Shown here: one piece after another, positions 1 to 8,325 of the stretch
Numbering within the stretch: the first letter of the stretch is position 1
Layout of the letters: each line of letters begins with the position of its first letter
DNA from: Bosea vaviloviae
GTDB taxonomy: Bacteria > Pseudomonadota > Alphaproteobacteria > Rhizobiales > Beijerinckiaceae
Reading direction: 5' to 3'
NCBI RefSeq assembly: GCF_001741865.1
Contig: NZ_CP017147.1
Coordinates: forward strand, 4,889,001 to 4,953,000
DNA length: 64,000 nt
Notes under the pieces: generated by a model
Databases searched by the model: none
Seen by the model: the letters and a program-made list of their open reading frames with translations, nothing else
What the model was told of the DNA's origin: nothing
Made by a program: the position numbers and the translations under genes

Positions 1-1557
1 GACCCGCAACAGCGGCAGCATGGTCGCAAGGCGGGAGCCGGAGCCGCCGCCCTCCCCTCCGGCCGCGGCGTCGGCGGCCGTCGCCGGTGTCGCGCGGGTG
101 AAAAAATCGACCAGCTCCCAGGCTACGAAGGCAAGGAACAGCGTCACGGCTGTGGCGAGGGACGAACGGGCGAGCGTCCGCCAGCCCTGCTCGTCGACGA
201 GCGCAAAGACATCCACAATCCAGCTTTGCGCGACGAAGACCATGATCGCGAGCAGGATGGCTGTCCGGATGCAGCGAATGACGACATCGGTAAAACCGCG
301 CGGAGACGGCATCGCCGCCGCATCGGCGGCGGGCTCAGCGGTCGGCTCGCCCTCTGCGACGTCAGGCACGGCCGCCGGGCGTGGCTGGGTCAGGTAGCGT
401 GCCAGCGTTTGAAACAGGATCAATGCGATCAGCGCATTGAGCGTCAGGAGCACGGCGTTGGGCACGGTGTAGCGCGCGACCACGGCGCCGTAGATCTGGG
501 TGAGCCCGAGCGCTAGGAAAAGCGGCGCCGCGACGGTGAGCCAGTGAGCGCCCAGCCAGCCGGCCAGGCTGTTTGGGGCCGAGGCCAGCCCGGCCAGCCA
601 GCGGCCGACGGCGATGCGCGAGCGCGCGGCCATCCAGAAGACGAAGCTCAGCACGAGGCTCGTCACCAGGATCTGGCCGGCGGCGATCGCCTCCGCCGGG
701 GTCCCGGTCGCGATCAGCAGGCGGATCACGATCCGCAGGACCATGATCAGGAGGACGATCAGCGTGATGCGGCGATACAGGGCAGCGGCTTCGCCATCGT
801 CCATTGCCGCGAGGCGGGCGCCGGCGAGGCCTGGCCGCAGCACGAAGCGGAAAGCCAGCATGTAAAGCCGCCAGGCGAAGATCCCCGCCAGGACCGCGGC
901 CGCCAGCTTGTCCTGGCCGACGCCGCGGGAAAACCAGATGCCGATCGCGCCATAGCTGACGAGCCAGACGGCGGCGACGCCGACAAGATCGAGCACCAGG
1001 ATCCCGCCGATCGGCAGCAGCGCAGAAGGGCCGGATGTCGCGGCGACTCTTGCACCAAGGCGCGTTCGCAGGCCGCCGAACAGCGCCGCCACGAGCCGTT
1101 CGACGGTGAGCGCCAGCGCCGCGGAGATGAACAGGAGCAGGAGAAACGCCGATAATCCGCGGCCATCGCCGGCCTGGACGATCAGCCGGGGAAATTCCGC
1201 CAGCCGGCGGCCGAGTTCAGGGAAAGCCGCCAGCGCGGCAGCGCCTCTGTCGACGAATTGCGCTACCCGGGTTTCGAGCGGATCCGGCGTCGCGGCACCG
1301 GCGGCGTCCGAGGCCCCTCCTCTCGCCGCCGGCGCGGACGCGGGAGCCTTCAGCTTCTCGACGACAGATCGACCGATAGCTTCGACAAGTGCGTCGAACT
1401 GTTCCTGGCTGATCCCGGTGGGCGGAGCCGGGGTTTGGGCGAGCGCTGGAAGCGAGAGGGCGTGCAAACATAAAAACAGGCAGAATAGAGGCGCGAGCGC
1501 CAGAAACCTTAAAGCTGACCTAGATGGGCGCTTGCTGAATTGTTTCTGAGCAGACAT
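1..1557 (-). CDS. MscS-family mechanosensitive channel, N-terminal part (cut by window edge)
   Basis: The open minus-strand frame runs off the left edge; 519 codons are visible. It begins with a clear signal peptide (hydrophobic core about residues 16-38, ending SLPALAQT). A short linker predicted to be periplasmic and several membrane helices follow. The last visible residues, TMLPLLRV, resemble the segment just before the pore helix in large MscS-type channels such as YbiO. The conserved MscS pore and beta domain would lie beyond the edge. The ATG at 1557 was chosen because it alone gives an intact signal peptide. Expected role: inner-membrane tension-gated channel in hypo-osmotic shock. 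The family call rests on the architecture and this short motif; subfamily is unsure. Confidence 0.8.
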   Translation of the reverse strand, partial: MSAQKQFSKRPSRSALRFLALAPLFCLFLCLHALSLPALAQTPAPPTGISQEQFDALVEAIGRSVVEKLKAPASAPAARGGASDAAGAATPDPLETRVAQFVDRGAAALAAFPELGRRLAEFPRLIVQAGDGRGLSAFLLLLFISAALALTVERLVAALFGGLRTRLGARVAATSGPSALLPIGGILVLDLVGVAAVWLVSYGAIGIWFSRGVGQDKLAAAVLAGIFAWRLYMLAFRFVLRPGLAGARLAAMDDGEAAALYRRITLIVLLIMVLRIVIRLLIATGTPAEAIAAGQILVTSLVLSFVFWMAARSRIAVGRWLAGLASAPNSLAGWLGAHWLTVAAPLFLALGLTQIYGAVVARYTVPNAVLLTLNALIALILFQTLARYLTQPRPAAVPDVAEGEPTAEPAADAAAMPSPRGFTDVVIRCIRTAILLAIMVFVAQSWIVDVFALVDEQGWRTLARSSLATAVTLFLAFVAWELVDFFTRATPATAADAAAGGEGGGSGSRLATMLPLLRV

Positions 1558-1936
1558 TGACGCACGCCCACCGGCCACCAGGTCAGAAAAATAGCTGAAG
1601 TCATTTGTGGCAAGCAGGCCCATATCGCCGATATTGTCCGCCGCTTTATAGAATGAAATTCGACAACCCCTGGCAATATCTGCTTAGGCAGACTAATTTC
1701 ATCACTGATAAGTTTTCAGCCTACCATTTTACATATGAAAATTATAGAGCGCCAGCTCAATTGACCGAAGCCTCCTATAGGGCCAAGGTTAGTCGATGCG
1801 AACCGCGTCGACAAGCTTCACGGCATCCGCAAGGTCAAGTTTTATGTGCAGGAGCCTTAGCGCATGTTGGGCTGGGAAATTAGGGCAGGGCGGGGCCAGC
1901 GCTAGGGAATGCGGAGCTGATGTTCCAGGAACTCAT
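1558..1936. other. AT-rich intergenic region with a possible gene-tail scar
   Basis: No convincing full gene. Roughly 1600-1780 is clearly less GC-rich than its surroundings and lies upstream of the divergent channel gene, so it probably carries promoters. From 1765 to 1860 (+ strand) an open frame without a start codon encodes 31 residues ending KLHGIRKVKFYVQEP before a stop. It reads like the tail of a lost gene, but I cannot name the family. Confidence 0.4.
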
Positions 1937-2890
1937 ATGCAGGCAACTCACGTCCCAAGAGCGCATGTCCCGAGAGCGCATGCCTCTGGTGGCGCGCGGC
2001 GGCCGGCACCGTTCAGCCGGGCTCTCCACCGGGTCCTGATGGCGGTCGCATGCGCCCTTCCCGCCCCGGCCAGCCTTGCCGAAGAGCGGCCTGGCAGGGA
2101 GGCGACCGCCTCAGAGGCCGAGCCGTCAGCGACAGGACCGGTGATCTATATCGACACCTCCGCGACAATGGCGAGATCGCCGGGAAACAGTTTCATTATT
2201 GGCCGGCGCGGTTTTTTCTCGATCACGGGCAGCTCCAGCAAGTCCCTCTCCATCGATGCCCCGCTGACCATCGACATCACCGACGATCTGAGCGTCTATG
2301 CAGGCTTCGATTTCAGCAGCTCCAAGACGGCTTCCACGCCATGGTCGCAGCTGGCCATCGGCAGCTTCAGCACCGGTTTCGACTATACCTTCATCGAGCA
2401 GAGTCGGTTTGTCCCCGAGCTTTCGGTCTCCGGTTCGGCGTCCCGGCCTGTCAGAATTCCCGCAGGATCGGCTCTGACGACGACATGGTCAGGGGGGATC
2501 GATGCGGATTACGCCCTCGACGAGGCGGGACACCGCGGCCTCATCGCAGGCCTCGGGCTGACCTATGTCACCGTCAATTCCGGGCCGGGCCAACTTCAAC
2601 CGCTCTATGGCGGCTATGTCGGGGCTTATCATCAGTGGGAGGCCGGCTGGAAGCTGACGGGAAAGGCCGGCTACGCCACCTTTGGCGGCGGCAATCTCGG
2701 CACGGTCATTCGCGCCACGCCGGTTCGGCAGGTCTTTGCGGTCATGGAATTCGAGAAATACGATGCCGCCGACAACAAGATTTTCGGCGTGGGGCTGGCT
2801 GGCGCGCTGTCGCGGAGCACGACCGGCAAGACCAGCACCTCCATCCAGCTCGTCCTCTCCGTACCGCTCTACCTGACCCGGAAACGCTGA
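1937..2890 (+). CDS. putative outer-membrane beta-barrel protein
   Basis: A 317-residue protein with a hydrophobic N-terminal export signal (VLMAVACALPAPASLA, about residues 34-49). The body alternates polar and hydrophobic residues rich in Gly, Ser, Thr and aromatics, for example GLIAGLGLTYVTVNSG, as in outer-membrane barrels. The C-terminus, SVPLYLTRKR, is a plausible last strand but does not end in the usual aromatic residue. The frame is open further upstream, but the ATG at 1937 has an AGGA six bases before it. A 15-bp tandem duplication encodes HVPRA twice just after the start. No enzyme motif is visible; function unknown. Confidence 0.6.
   Translation: MQATHVPRAHVPRAHASGGARRPAPFSRALHRVLMAVACALPAPASLAEERPGREATASEAEPSATGPVIYIDTSATMARSPGNSFIIGRRGFFSITGSSSKSLSIDAPLTIDITDDLSVYAGFDFSSSKTASTPWSQLAIGSFSTGFDYTFIEQSRFVPELSVSGSASRPVRIPAGSALTTTWSGGIDADYALDEAGHRGLIAGLGLTYVTVNSGPGQLQPLYGGYVGAYHQWEAGWKLTGKAGYATFGGGNLGTVIRATPVRQVFAVMEFEKYDAADNKIFGVGLAGALSRSTTGKTSTSIQLVLSVPLYLTRKR
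1952..1981 (+). repeat. 15-bp tandem repeat, two copies, in the 5' end of the barrel gene
   Basis: The unit GTCCCAAGAGCGCAT (1952-1966) is followed directly by GTCCCGAGAGCGCAT (1967-1981), one mismatch. It adds five codons (VPRAH) ahead of the signal peptide. It is one of several repeats of this period near gene starts in the window. Confidence 0.85.
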
Positions 2891-2964
2891 GCTTCGGCCA
2901 AAGGTCACGCGAACCCCGCAGACAGCGCGCCGGCCGGGTACGTCAGCTCCAGATCCGCCTCTTT

Positions 2965-3468
2965 TCAACTCTGGCTGGGCGGCTCCGGCTTCGGCAGCTC
3001 CTCGATGGCTTTGCCAAGCCGGTCGAGCTCGAGCGAATAGCAGAACAGAGCAAACAGCACCCAGAGCACGATAAAGCCCCTGGCCAGGGCCTGGTCGAGC
3101 GAGGGCAATGCGGCGAGCTCGGGCAGGTGCCGGAAGAACAGTACCGAGAACACCGCGCTGCCAAAGAAGAAACTGGAGCGCCCGGCAAACTGGACGAGAT
3201 GACCGAGGAAGGGGCTGTGGACCGGCGCCACCACCGCGACCCAGCGATATCGCGCCCAGTAGGCACAATGCAGGATCAACGTCGCCAACACGATTTCCAG
3301 CTCGACGAGGCGGCTCACCTGCTGCGGTTCGCCTATCCGCAGGATCATCTGACGAAACAACGGAAACATCACCCAAAACAGCACCGTCGCCGCTGCGGTC
3401 TGGACAGCCAGGAGACCAAGATAGACGGCCTCCTTCCGGAAAGCCGCGAGAATTGCGCGACGGGGCAT
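2965..3468 (-). CDS. hypothetical four-helix membrane protein
   Basis: A 167-residue protein with about four membrane helices: YLGLLAVQTAAATVLFWVMF near the start, a helix around LEIVLATLILHCAYW, FFFGSAVFSVLFF, and ARGFIVLWVLFALFCYSLEL. It ends in a proline-rich tail. The frame stays open to 3762, but the upstream part is low-complexity (QTCRN repeats from the tandem DNA repeat), so the ATG at 3468 in front of the first helix is preferred. It is convergent with the barrel gene. No family recognised; expected in the inner membrane. Confidence 0.55.
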   Translation of the reverse strand: MPRRAILAAFRKEAVYLGLLAVQTAAATVLFWVMFPLFRQMILRIGEPQQVSRLVELEIVLATLILHCAYWARYRWVAVVAPVHSPFLGHLVQFAGRSSFFFGSAVFSVLFFRHLPELAALPSLDQALARGFIVLWVLFALFCYSLELDRLGKAIEELPKPEPPSQS

Positions 3469-3931
3469 GCCGGATGGTGCAGAGCCGCGCCGCTCATGGC
3501 AAGTCTGGTTGCGGCAAGTCTGGTTGCGGCAAGTCTGGTCAGGGCGTGTCTGGCGAGCGCCGGCGTCGTTGAGAAAGCCCGGCCGGCGTGAAAGTCGAGT
3601 GGCCCCCCCCGATGCTGCGCCGCCCAGCTGGCTGCCTGTGCCGACCTTCCCGGCCGCCAGGCCGCGAAGCAGGCTGCGTATTTCCGCATAGGATCGCAGG
3701 GACTTCCACGAGCCGCAACTCGCTGATCTCGGAACGGCGCCGGATTGATGAGCCTGTCTCATAAGGCCAATCGGCTCTGCTTCTGGAACGCTTCCAAGCT
3801 CTGAGCAGTTAGGGGGTCAGGCATCCGCGAAGCGCGGCATCGCGACGGCGTGTCCTCCCATGGGCGAGTTCTCCATGGCGATCGTCGGTCAGCGCGAGGT
3901 CGCTGCAAGCGTCGGTTTTTCCGGAGTGAGC
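3469..3931. other. intergenic region between the membrane protein and paoA
   Basis: It holds the 15-bp tandem repeat at 3498-3557 and a run of eight C at about 3603-3610. No gene with a believable start was found. The promoters of the divergent membrane-protein gene and the pao operon should lie here, but I see no clear -35/-10 pair. Confidence 0.5.
3498..3557 (+). repeat. 15-bp tandem repeat, three good copies plus one degenerate
   Basis: GGCAAGTCTGGTTGC at 3498-3512 and 3513-3527 is identical. A third copy (3528-3542) differs in its last three bases and a fourth (3543-3557) is degenerate. The array lies about 30 bases upstream of the proposed start of the minus-strand membrane protein. Confidence 0.9.
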
Positions 3932-4582
3932 ATGAATTTACCCACCGATCTGGCGGCGACGCGCCGCGACGTGTTGGTCGGCACCGCAGCCGCGGTTGCG
4001 ACGACATCATCCGCCTCGCGGCTCGCCGCACAAACCCCGACGGAGACCGGCGCTGCCAGCCTGGGCTCCGTCATCCTGCCTGTTTCATTCGAGGTCAACG
4101 GCGCGCAACGCGAGCTCAACCTCGATGCGCGGACGACGCTGCTCGACGCGCTGCGGGAAAATCTCCGCATGAACGGCACGAAGAAGGGCTGCGATCACGG
4201 CCAGTGCGGCGCTTGCACCGTCCTTGTCGAGGGCCGGCGCATCAATTCCTGCCTGACGCTCGCCGTCATGCATCAGGGCGAGCGCATCACCACGATCGAG
4301 GGCCTCGGCACGCCCGCCGACATGCATCCGATGCAGGCCGCCTTCGTCAGGCATGACGGCTTTCAGTGCGGCTACTGCACGCCAGGCCAGATTTGCTCGG
4401 CGGTCGGCGTTCTCGACGAGATCAAGGCCGGCATCCCCAGCCAAGTCAGCGCCGACCTGACTGCCCTTCCCGAAGGATCGCAAGCCGAGATCCGGGAGCG
4501 CATGAGCGGCAACATCTGCCGCTGCGGCGCCTATTCCAACATCGTCGACGCCATCACCGAAGTGTCCGGGAGGAAGGCATGA
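3932..4582 (+). CDS. paoA: aldehyde oxidoreductase, 2Fe-2S subunit (PaoA/YagT type)
   Basis: A 216-residue iron-sulfur subunit of the xanthine oxidase family that passes electrons from the molybdenum centre to FAD. It begins with a twin-arginine-like signal ([16 protein letters not shown]), so the complex should be periplasmic. A plant-type ferredoxin cluster site ([11 protein letters not shown], then a later C) is followed by the second all-helical cluster domain with [10 protein letters not shown] and NICRCGAY. This four-cysteine-group pattern is diagnostic. The ATG at 3932 has GGAG five bases upstream. It overlaps the next gene by four bases. Order small-FAD-large matches E. coli paoABC. 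Confidence 0.93.
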   Translation: MNLPTDLAATRRDVLVGTAAAVATTSSASRLAAQTPTETGAASLGSVILPVSFEVNGAQRELNLDARTTLLDALRENLRMNGTKKGCDHGQCGACTVLVEGRRINSCLTLAVMHQGERITTIEGLGTPADMHPMQAAFVRHDGFQCGYCTPGQICSAVGVLDEIKAGIPSQVSADLTALPEGSQAEIRERMSGNICRCGAYSNIVDAITEVSGRKA

Positions 4583-5529
4583 AATCCTTCACCTATGAGC
4601 GTGCCGCCACGCCGGCGCAGGCTGCGTCAGCCGCCGCCCGAAACCCGGATGCGCGCTTCATCGCCGGCGGGACCAACCTGCTCGACCTGATGAAGCTCGA
4701 GATCGAGACCCCGCGCCACCTGATCGACGTCAACGGCCTGGCGCTCGACACCATCGCCTCGACACAGGATGGCGGCCTGAGGATCGGCGCGCTTGTACGC
4801 AACACCGATCTCGCGGCCGATGCGCGCATCCGGCGCGATTACGGCTTGCTGTCGCGCGCGCTTCTGGCAGGCGCTTCGGGCCAGCTCCGCAACAAGGCAA
4901 CGACGGCCGGCAACCTGCTGCAGCGCACCCGCTGCCCCTATTTCTACGACACCAACCAGCCCTGCAACAAACGGCAGCCCGGCACCGGCTGCTCGGCGCT
5001 GGGCGGCTTCAGCCGGTCCCTCGCGGTGGTGGGCGCAAGCGATGCCTGCATCGCCACCCATCCCAGCGACATGGCGGTTGCGATGCGGGCGCTGGACGCG
5101 CAGGTCGAGACGGTGAGGTCCGATGGCGGAACGCGCAGCCTGCCGATCGCCGAATTCTATCGGGCGCCGGGCGAGACGCCCCACCTTGAAACCACCCTCG
5201 CCCCGGGAGAGCTGATCACGGCGGTGACCTTACCCAGGCCGGTCGGCGGCAAGCATGTCTATCGCAAGGTGCGCGACCGCGCGTCCTATGCATTCGCGTT
5301 GATTTCGGTCGGCGCGATCGTGCAGCGCGACGGCAGCGGGCGCGTTGCCCTGGGCGGCGTCGCCCACAAGCCGTGGCGGATCGAGGCGGCGGAGGCCCAG
5401 TTGCCGCAAGGCGCCAAGGCCGTGACGGAGCGCCTGCTGGCGAATGCCAGAACCACCCATGACAATGCCTTCAAGCTTCCGCTGGTCGAGCGCACGCTCG
5501 CCGCCGTGCTTGTCGAAGCGAGGGCCTGA
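4579..5529 (+). CDS. paoB: aldehyde oxidoreductase, FAD-binding subunit (PaoB/YagS type)
   Basis: A 316-residue FAD subunit (CO-dehydrogenase flavoprotein fold). The FAD pyrophosphate motif [13 protein letters not shown] is near residues 32-44, and a second conserved stretch, [17 protein letters not shown], near 98-114. A run of cysteines ([20 protein letters not shown]) matches the extra 4Fe-4S site known in PaoB. It starts inside the paoA stop (ATGA overlap) with AGGAAGG just before, indicating translational coupling. Confidence 0.92.
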   Translation: MKSFTYERAATPAQAASAAARNPDARFIAGGTNLLDLMKLEIETPRHLIDVNGLALDTIASTQDGGLRIGALVRNTDLAADARIRRDYGLLSRALLAGASGQLRNKATTAGNLLQRTRCPYFYDTNQPCNKRQPGTGCSALGGFSRSLAVVGASDACIATHPSDMAVAMRALDAQVETVRSDGGTRSLPIAEFYRAPGETPHLETTLAPGELITAVTLPRPVGGKHVYRKVRDRASYAFALISVGAIVQRDGSGRVALGGVAHKPWRIEAAEAQLPQGAKAVTERLLANARTTHDNAFKLPLVERTLAAVLVEARA

Positions 5530-5533
5530 AGCC

Positions 5534-7741
5534 ATGAAGTTCGACACACAAGCCACCACCAATCCAATCGACAGGCTCAAGGTCATCGGGCAGCCGCTGG
5601 ACCGGATCGACGGGCCGCGCAAGGCGACCGGCACGGCCCGCTACGCCTATGAGCAGCACGATGTCGCGCCGAACCAGGCCTATGGCCATGTCGTCGGCTC
5701 GGCCATCGCCAAGGGCCGGATCACCGGAATGGACCTTGCCGCCGCGCGGCAGGCGCCCGGCGTGTTGACCATCGTCACAGCGCAGAGCGCCGGCAAGCTC
5801 GACAAGGGCAGATACAACACCGCCAGCCTGCTGGGCGGCCCGGAGATCCAGCACTACCATCAGGCGGTGGCTCTCGTCGTAGCCGAGACCTTCGAGCAGG
5901 CCCGCGCTGCCGCGCAGTTGGTCAAAGTGCGTTATTCGGACGCGAAGGGCAGCTTCGATCTCGCCGCCGTCATGGACAGCGCTCCCGATGCGCCGGCCGA
6001 CGGGGAGACACCGACCCAGACGGCCGTCGGCGACTTCGCGGGCGCCTTCGCCGCCGCGCCGGTGAAACTCGACCAGAGCTATTCGACGCCCGATCAGGCC
6101 CACGCGATGATGGAGCCGCACGCCTCCATCGCGCGCTGGGAGGGCGACAAGCTGACGCTGTGGACCTCGAACCAGATGATCGCCTGGAGTGCGGGTGACA
6201 TGGCCAAGACGCTGGGCATTCCCAGGGAGAACGTCCGGCTGATCTCGCCCTTCATCGGCGGCGGCTTCGGCGGCAAGCTTTTCAACCGCGCCGACGCGCT
6301 GCTGGCGGCGCTGGGCGCGCGGGCGGCCGGGCGGCCGGTCAAGGTCGCCCTGACGCGGCCGATGATGTTCAACAACACCACCCACCGTCCGGCGACGATC
6401 CAGCGCATTCGCATTGGCGCGACGCCCGACGGCAAGATCACCGCGATCGGACATGAGAGCTGGTCCGGGGATCTGAAGGATGGCGGGCCGGAGGTCGCGA
6501 CGCAGCAGACGCGCCTGCTCTATGCCGGCGCCAACCGGATGACCTCGCTGAAGCTAGCGGTCCTCGATCTTCCCGAGGGCAATGCGATGCGCGCACCGGG
6601 CGAGGCGCCGGGCCTGATGGCGCTGGAGATCGCCATGGACGAAATGGCGGAGAAACTCGGCCTGGACCCGATCGAGTTCCGCATTCGCAACGACACCCAG
6701 GTCGATCCGGAGAAGCCGCAGCGGCCGTTCTCGCAGCGCCGCCTGGTCGAGTGCCTGCGCCTGGGTGCGGAGCGTTTCGGCTGGGACAAGCGCTCAGCGA
6801 CACCAGCTACCGTCCGGGACGGCAAATGGCTCGTCGGCATCGGCGTCGCCTCCGCCTTCCGCAACAACCTCGTCATGAAGTCCGGCGCACGGGTCCGGCT
6901 CGATCGCGACGGCACCGTCACGGTCCAATCCGACATGACCGACATCGGCACCGGCAGCTACACCATCATCGCCCAGACGGCCGCAGAAATGATGGGCCTG
7001 GCCATCGACAAGGTGAAGGTCGAACTCGGCGACTCGAGTTTCCCTGTCTCTGCCGGCTCCGGCGGCCAGTGGGGAGCAAACTCGGCGACCGCGGGCGTCT
7101 ACGCGGCCTGCGTCAAACTGCGCGAGGCCGTGCTGCAAAAACTCGGAATCAACACGGCCGATGCGGTGTTCGAAGATGGCGCCGTGAGATCGGGCAATCG
7201 CGCCGTCCCGCTGGCGTTTGCCGCGCGCGAGGCCGATATCGCCGTCGAGGATACGATCGAGTTCGGCGACCTCGACAAGACGCACCAGCAATCGACCTTC
7301 GGCGGCCATTTCGTCGAGGTCGGCGTGGACGCCGCCACCGGCGAGGTCCGGCTCCGGCGCATGCTCGCCGTCTGCGCGGCGGGGCGCATCCTCAACCCCA
7401 AATCCGCCCGCAGCCAGGTCATCGGCGCGATGACGATGGGCGCGGGCGCGGCCCTGATGGAGGATCTCGTCATCGACCGGCGCCGCGGCTTCTTCGTCAA
7501 TCACGACCTGGCGGGTTACGAGGTTCCCGTCCACGCCGACATCCCCCACCAGGACGTCGTCTTCCTCGATGAGACCGACCCGATGTCGTCACCGATGAAG
7601 GCCAAGGGCGTGGGCGAACTCGGCATCTGCGGTGTGGGAGCGGCGGTCGCCAATGCGGTCTACAATGCCACCGGCGTGCGCGTGCGCAATTATCCGATCA
7701 CCTTGGACAAGCTGCTCGACAAGCTGCCATCGGTGAGCTGA
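5534..7741 (+). CDS. paoC: aldehyde oxidoreductase, molybdenum-binding subunit (PaoC/YagR type)
   Basis: A 735-residue catalytic subunit binding the molybdopterin-cytosine cofactor and oxidising aldehydes to acids. The glycine-rich loop FIGGGFGGKL lies near residue 240, and the catalytic glutamate motif KGVGELGICG near residues 690-700, as in the whole xanthine dehydrogenase family. Length matches PaoC (732 residues). No signal peptide; it should be carried out with PaoA by the Tat route. It starts four bases after the paoB stop. The maturation factor PaoD, usual after this gene in E. coli, is absent nearby. Confidence 0.93.
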   Translation: MKFDTQATTNPIDRLKVIGQPLDRIDGPRKATGTARYAYEQHDVAPNQAYGHVVGSAIAKGRITGMDLAAARQAPGVLTIVTAQSAGKLDKGRYNTASLLGGPEIQHYHQAVALVVAETFEQARAAAQLVKVRYSDAKGSFDLAAVMDSAPDAPADGETPTQTAVGDFAGAFAAAPVKLDQSYSTPDQAHAMMEPHASIARWEGDKLTLWTSNQMIAWSAGDMAKTLGIPRENVRLISPFIGGGFGGKLFNRADALLAALGARAAGRPVKVALTRPMMFNNTTHRPATIQRIRIGATPDGKITAIGHESWSGDLKDGGPEVATQQTRLLYAGANRMTSLKLAVLDLPEGNAMRAPGEAPGLMALEIAMDEMAEKLGLDPIEFRIRNDTQVDPEKPQRPFSQRRLVECLRLGAERFGWDKRSATPATVRDGKWLVGIGVASAFRNNLVMKSGARVRLDRDGTVTVQSDMTDIGTGSYTIIAQTAAEMMGLAIDKVKVELGDSSFPVSAGSGGQWGANSATAGVYAACVKLREAVLQKLGINTADAVFEDGAVRSGNRAVPLAFAAREADIAVEDTIEFGDLDKTHQQSTFGGHFVEVGVDAATGEVRLRRMLAVCAAGRILNPKSARSQVIGAMTMGAGAALMEDLVIDRRRGFFVNHDLAGYEVPVHADIPHQDVVFLDETDPMSSPMKAKGVGELGICGVGAAVANAVYNATGVRVRNYPITLDKLLDKLPSVS

Positions 7742-7931
7742 GGTACGGGATTGGGCCCATCTCCGTTACGTGCTTATGTCCGGGTCAGGCCAGCATCTGG
7801 AAACTCAGAGCCGCACTATTTGCAAAACAAAATCCGGCGTCGGAATCACGCCGCCAAAGCAGGCACTCCTGCCGGAGTGGGAAGGCCTTTCACCCGGCTG
7901 CAAGACATAATGTTTGAGCTTTCCTCAGCCC

Positions 7932-8053
7932 TCATCGATCGGCCGCGAAGGGCTTGAGATCGCAGAAAGCCGGCATGCCGGTCATCGCCTCCGCCAGGAG
8001 CCGCCCGATGCCCGGCCCCAGGATTAAGCCGTGATGGGCGTGGCCGAAGGCGA
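7932..8053 (-). pseudogene. 3' fragment of a D-amino-acid-dehydrogenase-like gene
   Basis: About 120 bp closely matches the last part of the intact flavoprotein gene at 9602-10918. The fragment encodes AFGHAHHGLILGPGIGRLL and ends FCDLKPFAADR followed by TGA, against FAFGHAHHGFTLGPVTGRLL and FCDLKPFAADRF in the intact copy. Similarity stops abruptly near 8053. There is no start codon, FAD-binding half or promoter. It is a remnant of a paralogue, not a partial duplication in frame. Confidence 0.85.
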
Positions 8054-8153
8054 CGGCGCTCATGGCTGGTTCTGGCGCAACCGTGGCAACAAGGATGTCA
8101 CGATCCGGCTGAAGACCAACGGAGCCTATATCGAGATCAAGCGCATGGTCTGA
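8052..8153 (+). pseudogene. tail of an unrelated membrane-anchor-like gene
   Basis: Immediately against the flavoprotein fragment, the plus strand reads HGWFWRNRGNKDVTIRLKTN and then AYIEIKRMV before TGA. From memory this resembles the C-terminus of small bacterial 'transmembrane anchor' proteins, which end in a similar HGW-WRNR...LK-SG-Y-KR motif. No start codon or membrane helix precedes it. The family call is tentative; that it is a gene tail is more secure. Confidence 0.5.
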
Positions 8154-8325
8154 CGACCTCGACAATCGGGTGGGCCGGATGCGTGGTGCAATGCTTGGCA
8201 CTCCGGCCGGCCCCTCCCCTTTGATAAGCCGAGGATCACCCCAGCTATAGGAGTAGGCTCGCTCCGGTCGAGCCGCATGAGTGCGACGCCAAGCTGCAGC
8301 CGAGCGCAAAAGGAAGCCCGACTTC

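Larger units (their letters stand above)
7742..8325. other. intergenic scar region carrying two gene tails
   Basis: No intact gene. It contains a fragment of the downstream flavoprotein gene (7932-8053, minus) joined to a second, plus-strand gene tail (8052-8153). About 7910-7931 resembles one end of the short repeat seen in full at 21626-21690. The remainder up to 8325 shows nothing recognisable beyond the presumed promoter of the SGNH gene. Confidence 0.6.

Noticed and set aside
1605..1883. Plus-strand 92-codon frame in the AT-rich gap
   Set aside because: Its composition changes abruptly half-way, no signal or domain is visible, and its start has no ribosome site.
3498..3557. Tandem repeats considered as a CRISPR array
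   Set aside because: Units are adjacent with no spacers and only 15 bp long; no cas gene is present anywhere in the window.
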